Source of the DNA: Sinotaia quadrata
Taxonomy: Eukaryota; Mollusca; Gastropoda; Architaenioglossa; Viviparidae
Length of the DNA: 64,000 nucleotides
Assembly: GCA_028829895.1 (NCBI GenBank)
Contig: CM054178.1
Span: forward strand, 22,166,006 to 22,230,005
Reading direction: 5' to 3'
The translations under genes and the position numbers were made by a program. Shown one piece after another: positions 28,501 to 41,500 of the stretch. A model generated the notes under the pieces. The model ran no database searches, was not told where the DNA came from, and saw nothing but the letters and a program-made list of their open reading frames with translations. The stretch's first letter is position 1; the number at the start of each line of letters is the position of its first letter.

Positions 28501-29989
28501 AAATAATTTACAAAGTGGAAAAACTAAAATTGCACAGAAATTATTACTTTTTCAAGTGTTTTTTTTTTTTTTTTGTAATCTGTACCACACAACAATTTAA
28601 CAGTTTCATGCAATATTTTCAAGATATTCATCACTGCTGACCACCATGAATTTTATCTTTCTTAACTATAAATCTTTGTTGACTACAAGTCTTGATTTAA
28701 GACAGAGCAAAGTATATTCAGAATATAAATATTGAGAAAATTACTTAATGGCAAACATCAACAATTCAAAAATACTTATCTCACTCCACAAACATTCCTT
28801 AACCTCTTACGTTTCAAAGCTAATGCAGAAATGAACAAAAAAATGTAAAATTATCACTTTTTGTATTACCTTTTAAAGAAAAAATATACCATTGGGATTG
28901 ATATATTACATAGATGAAATATTTCCATTTTGAGCATCTGATCAAAGATGTTTTAAAGCATATTTCACTTTTTACTACCGTGGGTAATTGAGTGTATCTG
29001 TTCACATCGACTTTATTGATACGTGGCTAGTTAAAATTTTAAAGCACACTTCAGACTGATCATATATATATTTCAGTTAAACTATTATTTTAAATTCTAA
29101 GTAGCTACTGACCTTGCTCCATATAAAATTTATTTTACTGTCTTATAATTAGATACAGCAATTAAAACTGCTTTTTAATAATTTATCTCTCTCTTCAGAC
29201 AAATGACAGGAGTAAAGACAACAATCAAACAAAAATGCCTGCATTCTAATACCCACTTTTATTTTATAAAATGGAAGTTATTATAAAGTAAAAAAAGGAA
29301 TATTTGGCAGACTAATATTACAATATAAAACAGGCCAGTTTATTATGGTAAGACCTGAATTTTGTCTTATTTATTTGGCAGTTATGTGGAGATTTAAAAA
29401 CAGTAAATGGCTGATTTAAATATAGATGTCATTCTTGACAGCCGAAATTATTATTAATGAAAATCATTGGTATGCCATTCATATTTGTGCTGCCAACGGT
29501 GGAGTGAGTAATTTAGAACTAAAAAAAGTCTGACCTTCGAGGAACAACAATTTCCAGTTTCCAGATTTGAGTATAAAGTTAATGGATTAAAAAACATTAT
29601 GGGCAAAATATGCGAGTTAATTTACAATTACAAGTGAGCATTTTATACAAATATATACACACACACATATATATACATGAAACTTTAAACTCAAACAAAT
29701 AAGACAAACACCTGAATTGATATAGAAAATATTTTTGTACAAAAGTGAAAACCATTGCCATAGGTTAAAAATATGACTATAATCCGTAGTTGTGGATGTA
29801 AATAAACATAGAAAGTGTTCAATTCAGATATGAAGAAAGTCTTGGATACATTAAAAGAGCAACTCACCAAAACAAAAGTATTTATTTATTACTTTAGATG
29901 ACACTTTCAAATGTACGTAATTTCTATTAAACAATGCTACTAACCATGTATGATAATAATGACAGCAGTAGATTTGAGAAGACACTAAA
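25591..29989. other. Intergenic DNA between convergent PDHB and LEMD3
   Basis: AT-rich. It holds a ~32-bp minisatellite at 27388-27581, a poly-T run near 28558-28575, and an AC/AT microsatellite near 29650-29680. Open frames at 26210-26539 (-) and elsewhere show no recognisable domain. I see no gene. Confidence 0.5.
27388..27581. repeat. Minisatellite, unit ~32 bp
   Basis: About six units of CTGTTTTGTTTTCACTAGATCATTG type, with one shortened unit near 27447. It creates a fortuitous open frame with a repeated FTRSL motif. Confidence 0.85.
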
Positions 29990-31627
29990 TGTGGTGGAGT
30001 AAATTTGCTTAAACCTACTTGTAGACATAGTTGTTATATAAATTGTTAAACTGTCGAAGTGATCCGACCTTAGGCACCCCTTATGATGGCATTTTTTGTG
30101 TCAGAGTTGGAGTAAACATTTTGAGTTGAGAATATGCTAGAAATTGCTGTTGCAATCCAAACCAGTTCCAAATGCATGAGTAGGTTTTATTATCCAATGG
30201 TAATGATTTACAGGAATGAGACCAGCCAATGGGCTGACATCAAAAGTTTACTTGCTGTAGAGTATTCTATTGTCTAATCACTTTGAATTTAGAGAGGTAA
30301 GAAGTCCGGTCATAAAAGGTGGCCGTTAGCTTAATGGTGAGTTAACTGACTGATTGAGAGAAAATGGGCTTAGAAATATTTCGTGCATGTTGCTATTGAT
30401 ATGTTATACTTGTGTTTTACTTAGAGATGTATTGTGTGAGTAAACTATTATTTCTATAAGTTTTTGAACTAAGATGCTTGTATATATAATATGCTAAACA
30501 CTTGATATTGTTTCTTGTGAATGCACTCATAAAATTTATATGCTGTACTATTATGCTGTGTGTGTGTATTGGGCTAATAAATACTGTTGCAGGAAACTGT
30601 AAGTTGAGGCTTGAATGTAAGAATGGAGTTAAAGATGAATGAACTGGAAACTTAGTGTTTGTTCCCTGATTATATTTTATAGGGAATAAGCAGCCTTTCC
30701 TTGTTTTACCTGAATCTCCTGGTTTACTGATTATAAACCGCTATGACTGCAGCAGACATGAGAAGTATCTACCACAGTGTAGTAGTGAAAGGAATACACT
30801 ACACTCCATTCATGTATGGTGGCAAAGTAGGCTGACTATATCAAGCAAAACATTTCTGGTACAAGGAAGTTATTGGAAATTGCTACAATTGTTGTTCTGA
30901 GGGAGCTAATATTGTGGAGTACCAGATGGCCTCGAGAGTATAGTGGCTAGTCAAGTGTCCTACAACGTGTGAAAGGAAAAGTGTGGAATTTGTAGTAAAA
31001 AGGTGAACAATAAACTTGTTACTGTTATGAAAAGCACGTGAAAAAGACTATTACGGCTTCACCTAGACAAGGTTATGTAGAAACTATTATTGCTTCTCTC
31101 TAATAACTCCATTTCTATTCTCTGATAAGAACTATCCTGAGATTTGTATTGACACTAATCTGTTAAATTGTGTTTTAGGATATAAGTATTAAAATTTTTT
31201 AAACATGGTTTCATGGAAATATTGATGTTAAGTAATCTTTTTTATTGTATTTGTTGTATGTATATTTGATTGTTGATTTAATAAATTTATTGACCTTCTT
31301 ACACACATTAATAACCTTATGATGGAAAAGAAAGTGGGTGGATGGGGGCTCACTAAATATTGATTTAAAGATGGATTTTTCTTCTCTTTTAGTAAGAAGT
31401 TTTCTACCTATGGAAATATTGTGTGATAGTAAATGTTTTGTCATTAATGATGTGGAAGAGAGATAACATTTACTGTGCCTGCATATCTGCCAAGTGAGTG
31501 AGACAAATGGTGTCTTCTGGAGAATTATTCACAACATAAATTAAGAGTCTCATCACTTGTAATTAGTTATGAATGATTCATTAATAATAATAATAATCAT
31601 AACCATTAACTAGGTTTCGTTGGCACA
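29990..31627 (+). mobile_element. Solo-LTR-like element, copy 1 (1638 bp)
   Basis: Begins TGTGGTGGAGTAAATTT and ends GTTGGCACA, flanked by CTAAA (29985-29989) and CTAAG (31628-31632), a near-perfect 5-bp duplication. It is homologous end to end, in reverse orientation, with 41895-44254 and 50281-52009. TG...CA ends, a 5-bp duplication and no coding capacity fit a solo LTR of a Ty3/gypsy-type retrotransposon. Superfamily is inference. Confidence 0.65.
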
Positions 31628-33798
31628 CTAAGCAAGTCAGAAGGAATGGTGAGGCAAAAATGTACATTACTCAAAACAGTTTTGGAGCTAGACTGTAGGT
31701 AATATTTTTTTTGGTTTCCTTATTTAGCTGCACTAAACTTACAAACAATATATCAAGCCACCAACAACATGCACATATAGTATCCAATACTGGAAATCTA
31801 TACCAAACTTCAACATATGCTATCTCCTCTAATTTTCAGCATTTACTCTCATTTACACACACACAAGCAGGCATGCATACATACATATGCACTATATAAA
31901 TGCCATTATTTTAAACAGTTGTATTCAAATTACAACCATTTCTGAGAAAAATAAAATGTTGGGAGCACATTTGGAGAGACATACTTTAAATTAAATTAAG
32001 TTTCAAAGTTTGGGACTTTCAAAGAGAGGATTTGTTCTATTATAATCCCAGAACAAACAACAAGCTGAGTGTAACATTAAGTGTATGCTTTTCAACTCAT
32101 TAGTGCCATAATGCCAACTTCTCAGAACCCACCTGAAAACTACAGCTGTTGGTAAGGTTTCACATTTCAACACTTGCAATAATTAGCAGTGCTCACAGAA
32201 GTAAATTCCCTTCATTAATATAAAAAAAGAAAAGAATAATTCCTAGCAGTGACAAATTCCAATGAAAATACCATTTCCTGGTGAAACAAAGTAGTGCATG
32301 AAATGGTCCAAGTGTTTATAGAAAACAATTGTTTGTTTGCTGGAGAAAACCTATACATTTCATGAAGTGTATACTCTATGAAGAATCTCATGATGGAACC
32401 ATTTGTTTGAAAGGGTGAACTGTGGCTTGGCAACACAAATTCAATTTGTACAAAGGTTTTATCAGCATGTTAATTTTCCTGGGTTCAAGTGTAATGGAAC
32501 ATTATTTACTTAAAGCAGTGCAGAGAGAGTTTTTCCAGATTATGTTTTTATGAGCAGACTTTTAAAGAATTCTGTACTCAATGCATACAGTGCTGGACTG
32601 ATGAGACATTTACATGATTAATGATACTCATTATTCTCACCAAACCCATATATTTTGACTACACAAGACGATCCAGAATTCTTTACAAAATTTGTAGACA
32701 TTAGAAAACTGAAACAATACACAGGCGATTCTTATAAACAATACTGAGAAACAGAAGTTGTGACCAATTTAAAATCAATTACATGAATGTATTAATCTAA
32801 ACTTTTATTGAAATAACAACTAAATAACAGCAAAAAATAAGACAACCAAAAATAAAAGAAAGGGAAAGTGCACTTTTAATACTTATTTAATTTTACAAAT
32901 TAGTGCTGTTCTTATAAGTCATTTTAGCTTCATGTGCTTAAAAATCAGAGAAAAGATATCTATTCAGTTTTGTTTTCTAATATTACGTACTTAACACTTT
33001 ACTTTTATCCTTATGTTCTTAACACACACACACACGCACAGAAATTACCATGCTTATGTACACACCCATTTCATAAAGGCACACAAAGAAAAGAAGCAAG
33101 CTTGAAAATCCTGGCATATTATGGAACATAGGTCAAGCACTTTCTACAGTAACCTCATAACCATGATTTTGTGACGCGGCACTCATATTTCAAACCAAAG
33201 AGAAACTAAGTTTGCTCTGAAATCAATGCAAAACAAATTCACAAGCTTAATACTACTGGATCCTACGATCTTGTGTACCATCTGTCCTGAACAAAGGGAT
33301 CACTAGATGTTCAAATGTAAACAATCACAAAATAAAAGTCAATGAGAGGAACATATAAAAAAAAAGAAAAAGAAAGAAAAAAAGTTGTGGTTTTATAATA
33401 ACAAAGTTAATTGTTACTGTGCTGCAGCAGAAGTGCCGATTTGTTAAAGAAATGAAATAAGCAATTCACATATCTAAGGCAAGACTGGAGGAAGAAGAAA
33501 TAAAAGAAATATATCCCAGCGAAATATCACTTCCTTTGGATATGCATTTTCAAGAGTTATATTCAACTTGGATTAAGAACAAACAACCCATATTTCCATC
33601 CAGTAATGTAAATTCTCTGCTGACCTGCATGTCGTTCAGCACTTTCATATCAACCAGACACAGCATCTGTATTAATGATTCAACCCTCCATCCAATGATT
33701 CAGTGTGTAAAACCCTCTCTATGAAAAGCTGTATAAAAGGCAAATACACCACAGCTTGGATTCATGGACAAAACTCCAAGCTAGTGAGATGAAGACAG
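31628..33798. other. Intergenic DNA and presumed LEMD3 3' UTR
   Basis: On the minus strand the LEMD3 stop is at 33801-33799. A minus-strand AATAAA (TTTATT at 32804-32809) would give a ~1-kb 3' UTR. The rest is AT-rich with small CA runs near 31860 and 33020. No gene is recognised. Confidence 0.4.
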
Positions 33799-33950
33799 CT
33801 ATGTCATCTCGAGAGAAGAGCGATGATATGGTTGGGCAAGTGAGCGCATCTGATTGGTGGAAGGTTGAAGGGGGCGCCAAGCAAACTTGGCTTCTGGCCA
33901 CCGGCCGTAATAGTGTTCTTCTTTCAGCAGTTTCACAGTTACAAGGCGCC
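33799..33950 (-). CDS. LEMD3: LEMD3 exon 14 (residues 673-722) and stop
   Basis: Encodes [20 protein letters not shown] and ends SSLEMT before TAG. It completes the RRM-like domain (GRLVTVK strand) and a short tail. Confidence 0.94.
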
Positions 33951-35482
33951 CTGAAATTTGAAGTCAATACATAATATTAATTTAGTTAAGAGTTTTATCT
34001 CTAGGAAATGTCATCCATGTATCACTTAATAACAACAGTAAACAATTTTTAACACGTTCATCCCCCTTTGTTGTACAGTTTATATTTTAAAACTCCATTT
34101 CTGTGTATATTTGTAAGCATTAATAGTGTCCTACTTTCTTCTCCCACCCCCCCTACCCCACTCAACCAAATTCAAAAATCACTAACTGCTTAAGTCTTTC
34201 CAAAGCATAGTTCTGTTAATTAGTTTAATTAACTTATAATTAAAAAGTTTGAAAAAAATTTATACAACAAACTCCATAATAATAAGAGGTTTAAATCTCT
34301 GTGTGTGCATATATGTATATGTGTGTATGAGTTCCAGACTAAACACAGAGGAATAAAATTCATCTTAATACCATTTCATTCAATGGTACTGCTTCTATTC
34401 GACTCCTGCCATTTCAAGCACAACAAATCAGTTCCATCACTTTAATTATAGTTATTTCAGCAAGATTATTTTAAAAAAAATAATAAAACGTGAATGAGAA
34501 TTAGAAGATTAATCAGTTCAGTCATTTAATTATTATTATTTTATCAACAAGGATTTTTGAAAAAAATAAAATAAAACATGAGTAAATTAAAAGAATATTG
34601 ATCAAAAGTTCTTATGCGATCCAAATTCCAAACTAAATAAATATAATTAAAAATAAAGCCAAGCCAAAAGATATTTTTAAAATGAAAGGAAAAAAATTTA
34701 ATCAAAAATTTAAATTAAAAAAAATTAAGGGAGAAAAAAGAATTCAGATATAATTTTTCTTTAATACGAGCCATTAAATTACTATTTTTCTCTACTAACT
34801 CTTGTATGGCATTCTTTAAGACATGTCCCATGAAGACGTGTACAAGCAATGTGTTTTGTTACGTGTACGCAAACTATTATTTTCTTTTATTAGATCCCAC
34901 TGGAGACAGAAGCAAAGAAAGCCAGAAGGGAAAACAAAGGATGAAAATGAGTGTTGGCAACATGCACAACCATTAAAAACTGAAAAGAACCAAGTGAAAA
35001 TCTTACCATCAAACCACCAGCCATGCAAAGCTTGTCGCACTTGGCCTGCAGCTTCTCTGCTATTGCACTTGACATACACACAACCCTGTAAGCATACACA
35101 ACCGATATTATGATTAAAAGAGAGAAACAAAACCATGTAACAAACCTTTTACAAAACAAACAAATGTGCACACCTATTAGTGTAATAGTACAGGTGCACA
35201 ATAAATACATAAACAATCAATGTGTTTACAATACATAATATTTACTTTAACAATCAATGTCTTACACTACAGATACACAATACTGATTGTACATATTAAT
35301 AAAAAAAGAAATAAAAGAATCATTGTATGAATACATGCTATTTTATGTGCAGAGGATTCATGTGAATCATAATTTCTACATTTGGACACCCAGACAAGTT
35401 GGTTTAAAAGAAAGTAGAAAAAGATAGTTGATATTTGACAAGCACTTGAAGTTTATTCAATCTTACAGACAACAACAAACAT

Positions 35483-35527
<45 letters not shown>

Positions 35528-38500
35528 CAAAGCATGCCCTAATGAGAGAATAATTATATAATGTTGACCTCTCTGGAACTCTTGTCGACATAGACGTGAA
35601 CAAGACTTTTGATATCTCGACACTTTTCCAGCAGGGCATCCTTCACACTCTCTTCCCATTGTTCATCATTCTCTCTGGATAAGAGGAGAATAAAATAACA
35701 TGCACAGCTTAAAATTAAAATAAATACTATTCAGAACAACTTGGATGAATATTATTTAAAGGTCTGCGAATACTAATTGTGGTAGAAATTTAATGTGAAT
35801 TTCATCGTTAGGAAAATACTGTAAAACTACTTACTACTGCTTACATTCTATGACTTAACTATTTTATCCTTTGACACGCTATTTTACAGGAAAATAAGAG
35901 TGAGAAAATTTAATTGCTGAAATATTTCAGAAAATAAAAAAAAAATACGCTGGGTATGGAGCAGACCATATGTGGCTGAGCAGAAGCTGCCAGTAAGTGT
36001 TCACTGATACATCACAGTGAGTAATAAACAACCATATGAGTTAGTGAAATTTCATGGTGCTGTGTGTGAGTAACAACCACATAAGCTAGTGAAATTTCAT
36101 GATGATGTCTGTGTTCAGTAGTTCAAGCAATATAGGCAAGGCTAAACATCACTGAGCTCAGGATATATGTGTCAGAAACAACAACAAAAATAAATGAAAG
36201 TCATACCATGGATGGTGGTGGGGAAAATGAACAATGTTCCTAGTTATTTAGCAATGATATATTGCAAGAAAGAAGAGCAGGCAGGACCCTTCCTGTATTT
36301 CAAACTATTTCAAACCTTTCTATAGCAATGTTAGAAAATTAAATAGAAAGTGAGCATTTAATAACAACACTTTTGATAATACCTTGAAATGGCTATGAAC
36401 TATTACTCAAATTCATATAAGATAAATTTTACAAGCACTGACAATTTCTCTGGGGTGTGTGTGTATGTGTGCATACATGCTTAAGTGTGTTTCTGTGATA
36501 CAAATCTGTAAACTTACACTTCCTTGTCAAACATATTTCGGATTTTCAAACAAGGTGTGGGACTGTACACAGAAGTTGATAAGTTGTTTTCATTGTGTTC
36601 TCCAAAAGCTGGAAACAAAAACAAAAAAACCCCAATAAAGCTGAAAAAAAAAACCCAACCCCAAACCAACCCAAACACAATACACAAAAGATAGCCCTAG
36701 CTTAGCCATGTGTTTTTGTAATAATGCAATTTTCATTTTACAACATGTTTTCATATAATATGCTCACAAAGTGAAATAACGTGATTCATAAGAAGGTATG
36801 TGTGTATGTAATACTAAAATAATTCATAAAATAAAATAAAAAAAAAAAAGCAACAATAAAATTAAAACTGTTATATTATTTATGAATTTACTGTTGATAT
36901 TACCTGGCTGCTAATTCATCAGTCACATATTAATCCCTGACAATAATAACCAAGTATGAAATAAGACTTATCTTGTCCCTGACATCAATAAAATAATCTA
37001 GGATACAACAAGTCTTATCTTGTCCCTGCCATTAATACCCCAAGGCACAACAAGTCTTATCTTTCCATGCCATTAATGAGCCAGTGCACAAGGCTTATCT
37101 CAGCCCAGCCATTAATAATCTAGTACACAACAAGTCTCATCTTGTCCTTACCATTAATAATCTAACACACAAGGCTTTGTTTTGTCCTTGTTAATAATTT
37201 AGTACACAACAAGGCTCATCTTGTCCTTGCCTTTAATAATCTAGCACACAAGGCTTTGTTTTGTCCTTGTTAATAATTTAGTACACAACAAGGTTCATCT
37301 TGTCCTTGCCTTTAATAATCTAGCACACAAGGCTTTGTTTTGTCCTTACCATTAATAATCTAGCACACAAGGCTTTGTTTTGTCCTTGTTAATAATTTAG
37401 TACACAACAAGGTTCATCTTGTCCTTGCCTTTAATAATCTAGCACACAAGGCTTTGTTTTGTCCTTACCATTAATAATCTAGCACACAAGGCTTTGTTTT
37501 GTCCTTGTTAATAATTTAGTACACAACAAGGTTCATCTTGTCCTTGCCTTTAATAATCTAGCACACAAGGCTTTGTTTTGTCCTTACCATTAATAATCTA
37601 GCACACAAGGCTTTGTTTTGTCCTTGTTAATAATCCAAGGCACACCAAGGTTATCTTGTCCCTGCTGTTAATACCTAAGCATACATCTTTATTTCAGTAA
37701 AAGCATGACCATTCATTATCTCGGACATCAAAATAAGCTTTACGGTATTATGGTTTACCTTGCCCTTGCCACACTTTTCCTCCATTTGGTACAATCTGCA
37801 GCAACAAACAAATTAAAAAAAAATATATGTGTGTATAATATAAAACCAGCATATTTATAGTGTTAAACAAAAATATTAAAAAATTATTTAATCTAATTCC
37901 AATATCTATAAATGAATACCATTTTGAAGATTTGAGGTGTTCCACACAAAGGCAATCTGCCGAGTTGAAAAATCGTTTTTTTTAAATTCTTCTTTATAGC
38001 ACTTACTGTTCAAATTTCAAAGTTTTGACAATACACTTGTGTATGCTGGCTTAGAAAGGAGATAATATATACAATTTGGCAAGGTTGAAATGCATGAGAC
38101 TTGTGTTCAAACTTAGCTGTAAACTGTTTAGCAGGTGTGTTTGACATTCCTCGATTGCATTTTATTCATTCATTTAAAAAAACAAAACTAATTACCCTCA
38201 TAATGAGTAAGTGACAGTCATCCTCACCTTCAACAAGCTGACTATTCAGGGAAGCATTAGAAATATGTGTGGATAAGGAAAAGTGTGCAAGCAAAGGAAA
38301 AAAAAAGAACTCTGGTTTGGCTTACACTGGTGTGAAAACTTCAAAACCTGTAGCTGTTGCTGGGATCACCTTGTTTGTTTAGGTCCTTTTAAGTATGCAA
38401 AAATTCATGTTGTTTTTGATAATGTGGGCACTGGGTGATTATAATATCAGCATAATCAGCAGAACAGCTATCTTAAAGTGTAAAAAGGAGCCAGGTTAAA

Positions 38501-41500
38501 GACAGACCCAGCTGGACATTTCGCTGCACCAAGCATACTATACATTTTAATAGTATTGTACATAATGTCTGCTTAAGCAGTCTGTAGCATTCATGGTATT
38601 ACAGAGAAGCAAGTGCAGAATGTGTTTGCTTAACAAACGTGAAGTGGTGCTACTGAACCAGAAAAGCACAGAAAAGATTAAGGAAGTCATATTTTTAGAA
38701 ATGTGAATGTTGAAAAACAAACTGTTAATGATCACATAGTCTGCCTAAAACATTCAGCTCTATAGTAGAGCAAAAAGCAAAAAGCAGAAAATATCAGCCT
38801 ACTGAACATCAATATCCTCTATGCCTATTGGTATGTAGTGTGAATACCATAGTGACATATAGCCAGCTACTAGTAAATACTGTGATGTGTTTAACAGAGA
38901 CTTTAATGTGGGCTTTGAGCCAAAGAGTGTTTCAGGTGCTTTTTTGTGATAAAGTGATGAAGGAAATGAAGAAATCAAGTAATAGATAAATGGACTGAAA
39001 CTGGAGAAAGAATTTGCACTTGAAACTTGCTCAAGTTGCACAAACTCTTCTCAAATCACTCAAAAGATAATGACACATCAGTGGGTGTAGTTTTCTTTGA
39101 TCTGTGATAGACAATGGCATATACCCAAACTGACAATAAATGTATAGTTTTATAAGAGAAAACTCTGAACTTTTAACTTCTGTGTGCATAATGGATAAAT
39201 TAATACAGCTTCAATGTATTTACGGAATGAGATTAACAAATGTGGCTCATTTGGAGATTGTGAATTGCTTGATACATCAACAATAATAATGTCCCTGATG
39301 TGAAGAAATTAATATTATTTAGTGACAATTGTAGGGGATAAAATTTTAAAAAATGCATGGTTCCTGCATGTTTTTTATAAAATGCATGAAGGGAGGTTTA
39401 ATGACTGTACAGTGCTTGTCTTTCTTAATTGCCTTGTGATACCATTTTCTGTCATTTGAGAAGAAAATAAAATTTGTGGAGGTGTATTCTGAAGACCATG
39501 TTCATTTGAGAAGAAAATAAAATATGTGGAGCTGTATTCTGAAGACCATGTTCATTTGAGAAGAAAATAAAATAGGTGGAGGTGTATTCTGAAGACCATG
39601 TTCATTTGAGGTTTGAGGACCACAAGACCATCCACGGTGGTCAAAATGGAAAAAGCCTTATTTGACTATGGTACCATGTAAGAATTCATTACAAAGATAA
39701 AGAGTGTGGACAGCAGCCTCAATGATGCAAAAGCTTTTCTGCAACTACAAGCAGCATAAACAAGGATACACCGTCAAGTCAACCTTTGATCTTTTCACTT
39801 CACTAGTGCAGGAGGGAAGGTCAAGGCATAAACCAATCAACCTTTGATCTCTCTACTATTATTCTACAACAATGTATGCAACTACAGTCACAAAGACCTA
39901 CCTTTTTATGCACCACCACACCACGAGAAGTTGCTAGAAAATGTCCTTACCCTACAGAGCAATAATTCCACAACAGATGCAGAAGAAGAAGATTCTTGCA
40001 ACGATGTGCTGAAGTATTAAAATAAGCACCCCCACTGATCCTGTTATATAGGCAGAGAGGAAACTAACAGGGGATGTAAGTACAGTTATTATTAAAGTTT
40101 TCAATTTATAATTTTTATGTAACTCAATGGTGGGCTTGCCCTTGTCATACAGTAGGCCCCTCCCAAACTTTAAACCTTAATGTCTTTTTTGCAACCTCGC
40201 CCTTATCATAAGGAACACCTCACTTACCTACTAATACTAATATCATATATATATTAGCATTACAATTTATTTATTCTATTGAGAATGACAATGTGTACAA
40301 GAAACTCACACAGGTGCTAAAGCAACAATAATAATACTTTTAACCACAAATCTGCCAGTGAACTTATTTGTACCTGAATCCATCGCCACACAGCAAACTC
40401 TTCACCTTCAATGACCTGGGTTTCTAGACGAACTCTGGATTCATTGGCTTCGATGAATTTCACTGCCTTATCCCAGATATGTTGCTGTGCTTTCCTATTA
40501 TGAAAACAAGATAAGAGACTTTAAGAAGCAATATTAAGCATGGAGTTTCATAAAAACAGGCATAATTATTCAATGTAATAAATGGGAATGTAGAAGTGAC
40601 AGCAGAACTATTCAATGCTATGCAGCTTAACTGCCATGCTTCCAGAATGAAAAATGAAATGGAAGTAATCCTTAAATGTTGCGAATTGGCAAATAATGCT
40701 AAGAAATATGGTTTTTGTTTTTTAGAGAAAATGAGTGGTGTTTTCACCAAGGTGGTAGGGGCTAACATTTCCTTATGTACTGTTGACAAGTGCACGTGTA
40801 GTGAAGTTAAATGAGTGATCACATTCCAGTTACAATGTCATGTATTAATGTAATAAAAGTAAATTTTATTTATGTATCCCAGGGAAATTTCTGAGATATT
40901 AGTCATATAAAGCATATGTGTTTTAGAAAACCATGCCAAATATTTCATATTAATAATAATTAAATTCTAATATTCAACAAGTATTTTGCAGTAGAATTTC
41001 TTGAAAATAACCTAAAGAATTAATATGAAAGTGAGCAAAAGTGACCTTAAACTCTAAAGGGTTAAAGTAATGTACCGTTTGGCTGGAGGCAGGAGCTGGT
41101 CTCGCACATGCTGGACAGCAAGACCACTGGCCACTTCTTGGTTACCATCTTTTTGTGCAAATTCATGCTGCTCTTTCAACAGATCTGTACAGAAGACTTA
41201 TTTCATGAGACATGCATACAACTTTATTATGTCCCTTTACTTGTTTGTTGGCAAAGAGTATGTATATAGTTATAGGAGTGATTTGTACAAGGTAGGTGAT
41301 TGCATATACAGTTTGGATTGAGTATAGCATTAAGAGCTAGATTAACAGCTTTGCTATACCTATGGCAATAATTCCTATATATTTCCTTGGCACAGATTAA
41401 AAAATACTTCGAAAGTGTTACATACTCAGAATTCATCATCAATGACAACAAAAAAAAGACAAAAAGATTGAGCTCTATGTTAATATCATGTTAAACACTT

